From Parcubacteria group bacterium (GTDB lineage Bacteria; Patescibacteriota; Minisyncoccia; Phycocordibacterales; Phycocordibacteraceae): 44,536 nt of DNA. Below the pieces are notes generated by a model. It saw only the letters and a program-made list of their open reading frames with translations. It did not search any database and was not told where the DNA came from. Shown here in pieces: positions 1-7,704 of this stretch. Position 1 is the first letter of the stretch. Each line of letters starts with the position of its first letter. The DNA lies in NCBI GenBank assembly GCA_028286605.1, contig JAQBRE010000007.1, positions 1 through 44,536 of the forward strand. Reading direction: 5' to 3'. Made by a program: the position numbers and the translations under genes.

Positions 1-112
1 CAAGGAAGTTGGAGGTGCCCGATATCTTGGTTTATCCAGGACTACGGCAAATTCAATGACAGGGAGTAAGTCGTAACAAGGCACGGCTAGCGGAAGCTGG
101 TCGTGGAACATA
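1..112 (+). rRNA. rrs: 16S rRNA, 3' end only (partial)
   Basis: Universal AAGTCGTAACAAGG at ~68-81, followed by an h45-like hairpin GGCTAGC-GGAA-GCTGGTC (85-102) with the conserved GGAA loop. Exact 3' end uncertain. Confidence 0.9.
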
Positions 113-335
113 TCCAATCGGAACAGAGATGGTAGAGATACCACTCATGTCGATCATTCAACAGAGCAATTTGATGAATGGGGAAATGGCATTTATCCCT
201 AAATAATGCACGGACGCCGGAAAAACGCACCGGTGGGTGTTGGAAGTATCAATTGAGCTTCTAACACTCTGAATAGGCGGAACACAAGAGTACGTGTTCT
301 TGGCTCCACTTTCTTTTCTAGATTTTTGCTACGGT

Positions 336-392
336 AAAAGCCCCGTATGGAGAGATTTTCTTCGGAAGATCTCTCCATACGGGGCTTTTTCC
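336..392 (+). terminator. Strong intrinsic terminator ending the 16S transcription unit
   Basis: AAAAGCCCCGTATGGAGAGATTTTC-TTCG-GAAGATCTCTCCATACGGGGCTTTTT: long stem, cUUCGg loop, U tract. Confidence 0.92.
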
Positions 393-499
393 TTTTCTGC
401 CAGATCTAACAAGTCTTGAAAAGCTTCAGAAATATTTTATATATTCCGCATCGTGCCACCATGTTGCACAAGCTATGCTAAAGGAATTAAAATATAACG

Positions 500-817
500 A
501 TGCTGACCGCCATGGAACAAAATTCTCTTGAGAAGCGCTTTGATCAGCTCACTGTCACGCTTGATAAACGCTTTGAAGCAATTGATAAACGATTTGATGC
601 CATGTATGAGTACATGAGTACTTCTTTCAATCAGATTCATCAGGATATGCGTGCAATACACGGACGACTCACGGATGTTGAAGAGAAGGCAATTGATACG
701 GAAGACCGTCTCACGGGAGTTGAGAAGGCAGTAGATACAGATTCTATAAAGCTTATGGATCATCAGAAACGAATTGGTCGTCTTGAAAAGAAAGAGAAAA
801 AGGAGAAGAAGGCATAG
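500..817 (+). CDS. Small coiled-coil protein with heptad-like KRF/D repeats and a Lys-rich tail; start may be ATG 512
   Basis: ORF of 105 aa; 'LDKRFEAIDKRFDAMYEYM...VEEKAIDTEDRLTGVEKAVD'. Confidence 0.6.
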   Translation: MLTAMEQNSLEKRFDQLTVTLDKRFEAIDKRFDAMYEYMSTSFNQIHQDMRAIHGRLTDVEEKAIDTEDRLTGVEKAVDTDSIKLMDHQKRIGRLEKKEKKEKKA

Positions 818-873
818 TTGGCCAAAGTGAGTATATTTGATACTATCCCTTCACGTGCGATAGATGCCAACAT

Positions 874-949
874 GCAAGCGTAGCTCAGTTGGTAGAGCAC
901 CCGACTGATACTCGGGCGGTCGAAAGTTCGAATCTTTCCGCTTGCACCA
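874..949 (+). tRNA. tRNA-Ile (anticodon GAU), CCA encoded
   Basis: Acceptor GCAAGCG/CGCTTGC, D-arm GCTC..GAGC, anticodon stem CCCGA/TCGGG with loop CTGATAC, T-arm GAAAG-TTCGAAT-CTTTC, 3' ACCA. Confidence 0.95.
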
Positions 950-952
950 GAG

Positions 953-983
953 AAGAAAACCGCCGAAAGGCGGTTTTCTTCGT
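953..983 (+). terminator. Terminator downstream of tRNA-Ile
   Basis: AAGAAAACCGCC-GAAA-GGCGGTTTTCTT. Confidence 0.8.
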
Positions 984-1070
984 TCTCTCGAGCAATTGAC
1001 ATATATGTTTATTTGTACTATTTTGCGCATACGTTCTTTTCGTTCATAATCTTCAGAAGGGAGGTGCCAA

Positions 1071-1604
1071 GTGCACCACGAAGTGGTTATGGTCACCGCG
1101 CGTGACCTTAAGTGGAAGGACAAAGAAACAACTATGGTTGTTGTCGGTCCGGATACGGCTCGCGTATGCCGTGCTGCAGCACGTCGGTATGACGAACTGT
1201 CAGAAAATGCCGAGTTGGTGGTGACAGCTGGCTTCTCGGAGAAGTTCAAGGTAACTATGGGTAACGGTCCCATGTATCGATATCTGAGGCGCACATGTAG
1301 AATCGATATGGATCGAGTCTACATGCGAACGGCCGGAGACTTCAACACCAACGGTGAAATGAAAGCGCTCGCTAGCTATCTTGAAGATCTGCAATGCGAA
1401 TCGCCGGACGATACGTTCGAGATCCATCTGGCAGCTAGCTGGTGGCACTGGCTCCGCGCTTATGCAACGCTGACTGCCCGACTCAAGGACACTGATCTGA
1501 AGGTGACGAAGATTCACGCTGTCTTGGCGCCTTCTTGGTCACCGGCGATGTTTCTAGAACCGCTTGCTTGGGCGAAGAACATTCGCAAAGGCAATATCTT
1601 CTGA
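1071..1604 (+). CDS. YdcF/SanA-like (DUF218-type) hypothetical protein, GTG start
   Basis: 177 aa; 'MVVVGPDTARVCRAAARRYDEL...ELVVTAGFSEK...NTNGEMKALASYL'; SD-like GGGAGGTG just upstream. Family call tentative. Confidence 0.6.
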   Translation: MHHEVVMVTARDLKWKDKETTMVVVGPDTARVCRAAARRYDELSENAELVVTAGFSEKFKVTMGNGPMYRYLRRTCRIDMDRVYMRTAGDFNTNGEMKALASYLEDLQCESPDDTFEIHLAASWWHWLRAYATLTARLKDTDLKVTKIHAVLAPSWSPAMFLEPLAWAKNIRKGNIF

Positions 1605-1627
1605 TGCTCGCACAGTCGCGAATTCAG

Positions 1628-1662
1628 CCCGCCGCTCCCTCCTTGGGATGCGGCGGGTTTCT
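1628..1662 (+). terminator. Intrinsic terminator
   Basis: CCCGCCGC...GCGGCGGG followed by TTTCTGTTT. Confidence 0.75.
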
Positions 1663-1709
1663 GTTTATTAGTCGTTGAGCACGCGCAACGGTGCGCTATA
1701 CTTTTATAT

Positions 1710-2210
1710 ATGAAAGATCTAATGATCGTCCTTGGAACGATTGTGGCCGTTATCGTGATCGGGGCTTTGCTGTTCTTCTACGGACCGCAATCCTTCCGCG
1801 TTGCGCTCGGCAGCATGTCGCCACGTGTGACGCCTACTCTCCTAAAGGAGGGAACTAACGCTACGGGAATGTCGGACCGCGCGAACTATCGCATCACCGA
1901 TAATGATGAGCTGAATCAGCTTTGGAGCTATCTAGACAATACTCCGGGTTCCGCACCAAGCGTAGATTTCAGCAAAGATGAGGTGCTCGCTATCTTTGAC
2001 GGTACGCACACTACGGGCGGGTACAATATTCAGGTGAGCAGTATTACGGATGCGAATGGTACGCGCACGGTACATGTGTCTCGTATCGCACCCGGTGCGA
2101 ACTGTTTTACGACTGATTCGATCACGAGCCCGTATGAGATTATCGCGGTGCCGAAGAGCACGCTAAGTCTAACGCACGTTGATACGAGCGTTACGCAGAA
2201 TTGCCCTTAG
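1710..2210 (+). CDS. Membrane-anchored protein with PrcB-like C-terminal domain
   Basis: N-terminal TM; 'FDGTHTTGGYNIQVSSI...APGANCFTTDSITSPYEIIAVPK' resembles PrcB_C. Confidence 0.7.
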   Translation: MKDLMIVLGTIVAVIVIGALLFFYGPQSFRVALGSMSPRVTPTLLKEGTNATGMSDRANYRITDNDELNQLWSYLDNTPGSAPSVDFSKDEVLAIFDGTHTTGGYNIQVSSITDANGTRTVHVSRIAPGANCFTTDSITSPYEIIAVPKSTLSLTHVDTSVTQNCP

Positions 2211-2914
2211 GCGCCCTGTTCGTCGAGACGCATCAGTTCTTGTAGCTTGCGCGCGTCTCCGCTCCATTCGTTACCACTCCAATATTCAAGAGAGGGAATA
2301 TTTGTCTTGTAGCGGGCCTTTCCCCCGTATGCGGTTCCTAAATAGAGATGCGTACGATTGTCCGCCGCTGCGCGGCGGACCGCATCAAGCATCAGCCACA
2401 TGCCAAGCGATGTATTCATGTATTCAAGGCTGTAGCAGGAATACCAATAGTGACTGAAGCTGTCCTCAGCTACCTCGAGCACGTAGGCAACTGGCTCGCC
2501 ATCTTTCGTATATACGGCTGCACGGAGCGGAAGGTCGCGTGCAAGAATCTGCTCGAGCCGCTCTGCGGGCATGACGTCTGCTCCGTGACGTTCAGCGAAG
2601 TACGTGAGCATGAGGATGCGGAAAGAAGAGGACGCGCGAAGCGCGTCCTCTTCGATATACGAACACTCGAACTGCTCATCGAACTTGCGCAGGATGCGTC
2701 GATTCTCGCTCGATGCAGTATAGGCAGCTACCGCCACGCGCACGCTGCGGCTCATATAGAAAAGGTTCGGATCCATGTCGACCGCAGAATACGGAAGGAA
2801 CCCTTGTGCGTACGAAACAGAAAGCTCATCGTGCGCTTCGCGCACGCCGTGTACGGTATAACCGAACGAATAGGAATCGTATTCGTGCCCGAACTCTGCA
2901 AAGCTGAGGCGCAT
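2207..2914 (-). CDS. GNAT / arginyl-tRNA-protein-transferase-like protein
   Basis: 235 aa; 'YSFGYTVHGVREAHDE...FYMSRSVR...AAVYTKDGEPVAYVLEV...YYSLEYMNTSLGMWLMLDAVR'-type pattern; lies 2 nt after the Mpl-like gene. Confidence 0.6.
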   Translation of the reverse strand: MRLSFAEFGHEYDSYSFGYTVHGVREAHDELSVSYAQGFLPYSAVDMDPNLFYMSRSVRVAVAAYTASSENRRILRKFDEQFECSYIEEDALRASSSFRILMLTYFAERHGADVMPAERLEQILARDLPLRAAVYTKDGEPVAYVLEVAEDSFSHYWYSCYSLEYMNTSLGMWLMLDAVRRAAADNRTHLYLGTAYGGKARYKTNIPSLEYWSGNEWSGDARKLQELMRLDEQGA

Positions 2915-2916
2915 AG

Positions 2917-4344
2917 CTAGGAGGTGGGGAAGCGCGTCTGTATCTTCTGCGCCAAAGAATCAAGCGTTCCTTCGAAATCTCCCGAGGTGAGAAGGAGTAC
3001 GACGTCGCTCTCTGCAAGTTTTGCTACGACCGCATCTACATTTTCAGAATCATATTCTTCTACGCGGATACCAGCATCCTGAATACGCTGCGCAATCTCA
3101 TCATAGGAAAGCTGATCGTGCGTGTTCGCGCCCTGAAGCGCAGGGGCTGCAAGGAAGACCGCACTCGCGCCATCGAAGACGGTGTCATACCAAGTTAGGT
3201 TCGCGCGATTACGCCATCCGAAGGTATGGGGCTCGAACATGATCACGAGCTGACGCGTCGCGAAATGCAGAAGGATCGCATCGATAGCGGCACGTGCTTT
3301 CTCGAATGATGAGCCGAAGCCTTCGAATACCGGCACCTGCGAAGCAGGTGCAATGTTATCAAGACGGCGACGCACGCCGGCGAAATCAGCAACCGCTCCG
3401 GCAAGTGCCTCAGGTGTAACTAACTCACGTGCCAGCACGTACGCGCTTGCCGCAACGATATCTTCCACATTATGCCGACCAAGCAGGCTGGTCTCAAGCG
3501 TTGCAACAGGATACTCGTCCTTAAGTAGAGTGAACGTGGTGCGTTCGCCGTATACTATTTCGCTCGCTCGGTAGATGCCTTCCTGGATGCCATACAGAAC
3601 AACTTTCTTTCCTGAAGCTTCCGCCATCGCACGTGCGCCAGGTTCGTCCGCACAGGCAACGATGATACCGTCTTCAGGCACGAGTGCGAGCAACTCTTCA
3701 AAGGGTGCCTGATAGCTTTCGTAAGTCGGGTACACGTTCACGTGGTCATGTACGACCGATGTTAGTACTAAATCTCTCGGATGCAGGTGCAGGAACTTCG
3801 CACGTGAGTCGTCATGCGCGCTCGGATATTCATCACCCTCAAGCACGAAGCTCGGTGCACTGCCGAGTTTCGCAGGAAGGGGAAGCGCCTTCGAAGGTAC
3901 GGGTTCGGCGCCGATAAAATATCCCGCATCAACGCCTGCGTGTCGCAGGATGTGCGCGATCAGGCTCGTCGTCGTGGATTTTCCATAGCTGCCGACGACC
4001 ACGACATTGTCGCGATCTTTCGTAAGCTCGCCGAGCACTTCGGGAAACGATTTTATAGGAAGACCCGTTTCATGAGCTGCACGCACCTCCGCATTCTCTT
4101 CCGGCGAAAGTTTCGCATTGCGGCCGATCATGAACATAGTCACGTCGTCAGGGATATTGGATGGATCGTACGAAAGGCGAAGCACGGAATCCAGTTCGCC
4201 ACGCTTCAGGATCTCTCGGGGAGGCCCGTAGCATTCGGCGTCGGAGCCGGTTACGTCCCAGCCGGACTCCTTCAATAACAGTGCGGTGCCGCTCATGCCG
4301 ACCCCGCAGAGCCCGATAACATGCGCATGTCCCTTTTCCTCCAT
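2917..4344 (-). CDS. Mur ligase family protein, Mpl/MurC-like
   Basis: 'HVIGLCGVGMSGTALLLKESGWDVTGSD', 'VVVVGSYGKSTTTSLIAHIL', 'FVLEGDEY', 'VFEGFGSSFEKARAAIDAI'. Confidence 0.87.
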   Translation of the reverse strand: MEEKGHAHVIGLCGVGMSGTALLLKESGWDVTGSDAECYGPPREILKRGELDSVLRLSYDPSNIPDDVTMFMIGRNAKLSPEENAEVRAAHETGLPIKSFPEVLGELTKDRDNVVVVGSYGKSTTTSLIAHILRHAGVDAGYFIGAEPVPSKALPLPAKLGSAPSFVLEGDEYPSAHDDSRAKFLHLHPRDLVLTSVVHDHVNVYPTYESYQAPFEELLALVPEDGIIVACADEPGARAMAEASGKKVVLYGIQEGIYRASEIVYGERTTFTLLKDEYPVATLETSLLGRHNVEDIVAASAYVLARELVTPEALAGAVADFAGVRRRLDNIAPASQVPVFEGFGSSFEKARAAIDAILLHFATRQLVIMFEPHTFGWRNRANLTWYDTVFDGASAVFLAAPALQGANTHDQLSYDEIAQRIQDAGIRVEEYDSENVDAVVAKLAESDVVLLLTSGDFEGTLDSLAQKIQTRFPTS

Positions 4345-4360
4345 ATCCTCCTATCGTATC

Positions 4361-4393
4361 AAAGAAAAGGCCGGCTCCGAAGAGCCGGCCAAA
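4361..4393 (-). terminator. Terminator of the 4400-5209 minus-strand gene
   Basis: Minus strand: GGCCGGCTC-TTCG-GAGCCGGCC followed by TTTTCTTT. Confidence 0.8.
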
Positions 4394-4399
4394 GTGGAC

Positions 4400-5209
4400 T
4401 TAGCGATGTCGCGCGAGAATGATCAGGTTGCGACTGTCTTTCATACCAGGTTCTCTGGTGGTTACGAAGCCGCTACCGCGCCGTATCATTCTGGAGGATG
4501 CTATCTCCCTGAAACGATACGGTTTTGCACTTGCCCTGAAAAGCAAATCAAGATCGAGTTTTCCCTCGATTCCTCTCATCACTTCCGGTCCGTAGCGCGC
4601 GTGCAACGAGTGCGCCAGCGCCTGGTTCTTTTCAGCCCATTCCGGATCCTCATGATTCAGAGGGTGGGTGAAAAGCTCAGGATCGATGCTAAAGAGAAGC
4701 CGAAGAGAGACTCTTCCCAACGGAACGCCTTTCTTCTTGTAGAATTCGGCGAGTGAGTCCACGATGGTTCGTTCGCCGACCAGCCCTGCTCGTCCGGCGT
4801 GAGTCCCTGTTAAGATTCCTCCGCCGTTACCGACGATGAATCCACAGCCAGCGTAACTACCCGAAATTCCTTCCCCGGGATCAACTGAAACACCGTCTAG
4901 AGGAAAGTCTGGATTGCGTAGCATGAGTACGCCGTATGGCATGTAAATCGGCGTATTCAGATCCTTCCGTTCGCCGATATTCATGCTAGAAGTAGCGACT
5001 GCAGGCGCCAGAACTTTATATACTCCTCGCGAAGCATGTTCTTGCGCCACGCGGGCCCGGAATATCGGCTTATCCAGATTCTTATAGGACCAACCGGTGT
5101 TATCGTGCGTCTGGTCAGGAGCGATGATGTGAATGGTGTACTCAACACCATCACCACTGCCCTTGAAGTAGCTCTTCCGAGCCCGTGGCATCAATGTGCT
5201 GTCGTTCAT
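4400..5209 (-). CDS. Possible divergent YfiH/laccase-domain family protein
   Basis: 269 aa; 'AGCGFIVGNGGGILTGTHAGRAGLVGERT' resembles the YfiH DC...HAGWRG arrangement only weakly. Confidence 0.45.
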   Translation of the reverse strand: MNDSTLMPRARKSYFKGSGDGVEYTIHIIAPDQTHDNTGWSYKNLDKPIFRARVAQEHASRGVYKVLAPAVATSSMNIGERKDLNTPIYMPYGVLMLRNPDFPLDGVSVDPGEGISGSYAGCGFIVGNGGGILTGTHAGRAGLVGERTIVDSLAEFYKKKGVPLGRVSLRLLFSIDPELFTHPLNHEDPEWAEKNQALAHSLHARYGPEVMRGIEGKLDLDLLFRASAKPYRFREIASSRMIRRGSGFVTTREPGMKDSRNLIILARHR

Positions 5210-5303
5210 TTGAGCTCCCCTGATTTATTTTGAACGTCTGAGAAAACCATACATTTCTTATCAGGTATCGTCAATTCAGGCCGAAACTGCTACAGTCCTA
5301 TAT

Positions 5304-5987
5304 ATGAATGGCACCCTTTCCGTCGTCGCGACCCCGATAGGGAATCTCGGAGATATCACGCTCCGAGCGCTCGAAACGCTTAAGAATGCGGATGCTATCG
5401 CGTGCGAGGATACGCGTGTTTCGGCGAAGCTGCTGGCGCGATACGAGATCAGCAAGCCGTTGCTCGTGTATCACGCGCAGAGCGGCCGTTTGGCCGCTAC
5501 CCGCATACTCACCATGCTTGGGGAGGGGAAGCATATCGCGCTGGTAACAGACGCCGGTACGCCAGGCATTTCAGACCCCGGCACGATGCTGGTGGCCGAG
5601 GTTAGGGCAAAACTGGGCGATGATGTGCGCATCGAGGCTATTCCAGGCCCGTCTGCTGTTACTGCGGCGCTATCTATCGCAGGTGTCCCTACGGAACAGT
5701 TCGTCTTCCTTGGCTTCCTTCCGCACAAGAAAGGTCGTCAGACCCTCATGAAGGAGATCGCAGCGAGCGATCGCACCATCATTTTCTATGAATCTACGCA
5801 CCGAATCGAGAAAGCACTCGGTGAGTTGGAGGCAGTGCTGCCGGAAGAGCGAAAAACAGTGGTATTGCGGGAGCTTACGAAGATGTTCGAGTCCGTTATC
5901 AGCGGATCTGCGTCAGAGGTGAAGGAATACTTCGCTACACATCAAAAAGAAGTGAGGGGAGAATTTGTCGTGATAATCGCGCCTTGA
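5304..5987 (+). CDS. rsmI: 16S rRNA (cytidine(1402)-2'-O)-methyltransferase RsmI
   Basis: 'LSVVATPIGNLGDITLRALETLKNADAIACEDTRVSAKLL', 'LVTDAGTPGISDPG', 'PGPSAVTAALSIAGVPTEQFVFLGFLPHKKGRQ'. Confidence 0.95.
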   Translation: MNGTLSVVATPIGNLGDITLRALETLKNADAIACEDTRVSAKLLARYEISKPLLVYHAQSGRLAATRILTMLGEGKHIALVTDAGTPGISDPGTMLVAEVRAKLGDDVRIEAIPGPSAVTAALSIAGVPTEQFVFLGFLPHKKGRQTLMKEIAASDRTIIFYESTHRIEKALGELEAVLPEERKTVVLRELTKMFESVISGSASEVKEYFATHQKEVRGEFVVIIAP

Positions 5988-5999
5988 TACACTAGAGGC

Positions 6000-6203
6000 A
6001 TGACTCGTGAACGCCTCTTGATGCTCCTTGGAATCTTGATATTGGTATCGCCGTTCGTCGGCTTGCCGCTCACTATCCTTACTTGGATTCTTCCGGTACT
6101 CGGTGGTCTTACGTTTGGTATCGGCGCTTCGTACGTGATGCGCAAACGAAACGAAATGAATGAACGTGTGCAGCGCTCCCCGGAGCTAAGCGGACGATTC
6201 TGA
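6000..6203 (+). CDS. Small membrane protein
   Basis: 67 aa with hydrophobic segments; -10-like TACACT 6 nt before ATG. Confidence 0.65.
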   Translation: MTRERLLMLLGILILVSPFVGLPLTILTWILPVLGGLTFGIGASYVMRKRNEMNERVQRSPELSGRF

Positions 6204-6204
6204 T

Positions 6205-7314
6205 ATGTTTCCTTCAAAGTTTTTGCCTTCCTTCAGTGTTGATCGCCGCAAGCTCGTGCTTGTTCTTGGTACAGCTTTTTTCGTCGTGCTTATTTATATA
6301 ATCGGATTCTCGAATGTGTTCGCGGTTGAATACAGCAAGGACAACGCCTCGGCTACACTCGGCGGCGTCGCACAGAAAGTTGCTGCTGCCGTACAGGCGC
6401 CGCAAACCATTAATCCTGCGCAGTACGATTTGAAGATGCAGGCGATCGCGAACTACGCTTCTACCACTTCAACAACCACGACGCGCCTCTGGCCAGCGAA
6501 AGGTGCGATAGGTATTTACCCCACAGCAGGCGCATTGCTTCCTGATCATCGCATCATCGCGTACTACGGTAATTTCTATTCAACAAAGATGGGTATTCTT
6601 GGACAGAATCCGCCGAGCGTCATGATTCCGCAGCTGCAGGCAGTGGTAGCGAAGTGGAATGCAGCGGATCCTTCTACACCGGCGATTCCTGCTATCGACT
6701 ACATTGCCGTTACTGCGCAGGGAAGCCCGGGTGCAGATAATAAGTATCGTTTCCGCATGCCACCAGACCAAGTGAATGAAGCGATTTCGCTTGCGAACCA
6801 AGTGCACGGCATCGTCATTCTCGACATTCAAATAGGGGACAGCAATCTGCAGACCGAGCTTCCGCTTCTTACTCCGTATCTTAAACAGGCGAACGTGCAT
6901 CTTGCGATAGATCCGGAATTCGCCATGCATAACGGCGCAGTGCCTGGTTCGGTCGTCGGCACGTTCAGTTCTGCAGATATAAACTATGCAGCAACGTTCC
7001 TTCAGAAGATCGTGCAGGATAACAATCTTCCGCCGAAGATTCTGGTGGTGCATCGCTTCACTCAGAATATGGTGACCGGCTATCAGAATATCAAGCCGCT
7101 TCCCGAAGTGCAGATCGTGATGGACATGGACGGCTGGGGTTCGCCTGCAAAGAAGCTGAATACGTACCAAACATTCATCGCTTCGCAGCCTGTGCAGTTC
7201 ACCGGATTCAAGCTCTTCTATAAGAATGATCTCAAGCCGCCTTCTACGCGTATGCTCACGCCGAGCGAGCTCCTGAAACTCACGCCGCAGCCTCTTTTCA
7301 TTCAGTATCAGTAG
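6205..7314 (+). CDS. Exported/membrane-anchored conserved hypothetical protein
   Basis: N-terminal hydrophobic segment; 'GYPTAGALLPDHRIIAYYGNFYS'-type segment; Ser/Thr-rich linker. Confidence 0.65.
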   Translation: MFPSKFLPSFSVDRRKLVLVLGTAFFVVLIYIIGFSNVFAVEYSKDNASATLGGVAQKVAAAVQAPQTINPAQYDLKMQAIANYASTTSTTTTRLWPAKGAIGIYPTAGALLPDHRIIAYYGNFYSTKMGILGQNPPSVMIPQLQAVVAKWNAADPSTPAIPAIDYIAVTAQGSPGADNKYRFRMPPDQVNEAISLANQVHGIVILDIQIGDSNLQTELPLLTPYLKQANVHLAIDPEFAMHNGAVPGSVVGTFSSADINYAATFLQKIVQDNNLPPKILVVHRFTQNMVTGYQNIKPLPEVQIVMDMDGWGSPAKKLNTYQTFIASQPVQFTGFKLFYKNDLKPPSTRMLTPSELLKLTPQPLFIQYQ

Positions 7315-7378
7315 CTAGACGATAGGGTACTTAGGGCGTATCGTTTGCTTAGGATAGGCAGGTTTCAAGGAGGGGACC

Positions 7379-7618
7379 ATGGGCAACATGACAGACCAGA
7401 AATCGAAGGCTCGCGAGGCGCAAGCGTTGGGCATATTCAATTCTCTGACGCACGGACTGAAGGATGACATGATCGACCGCATCAAGAATGGTTCCACAAC
7501 AAATGGTGACCGTGCTTTCGTTACGGTGCGGCAAGCCATCTGTGCGTGGAATGACTTTCTCATCACTTCTGACGGCGAGATTGAAACGCCCGGTAAGCCG
7601 ATTCATATGCGCGCATAG
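7379..7618 (+). CDS. 79-aa hypothetical protein preceded by a canonical SD
   Basis: AAGGAGGGGACC-ATG; downstream hairpin 7641-7662. Confidence 0.6.
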   Translation: MGNMTDQKSKAREAQALGIFNSLTHGLKDDMIDRIKNGSTTNGDRAFVTVRQAICAWNDFLITSDGEIETPGKPIHMRA

Positions 7619-7640
7619 CCAACGCAAACGAATAAGAAGC

Positions 7641-7672
7641 CCGCGCACTGAAAAGTGCGCGGATTTTCTATT
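7641..7672 (+). terminator. Hairpin / probable terminator
   Basis: CCGCGCACT-GAAA-AGTGCGCGG then ATTTTCTATT. Confidence 0.6.
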
Positions 7673-7704
7673 ATTCATGAGCGTCGAGCGGTATAATAGA
7701 GGTA

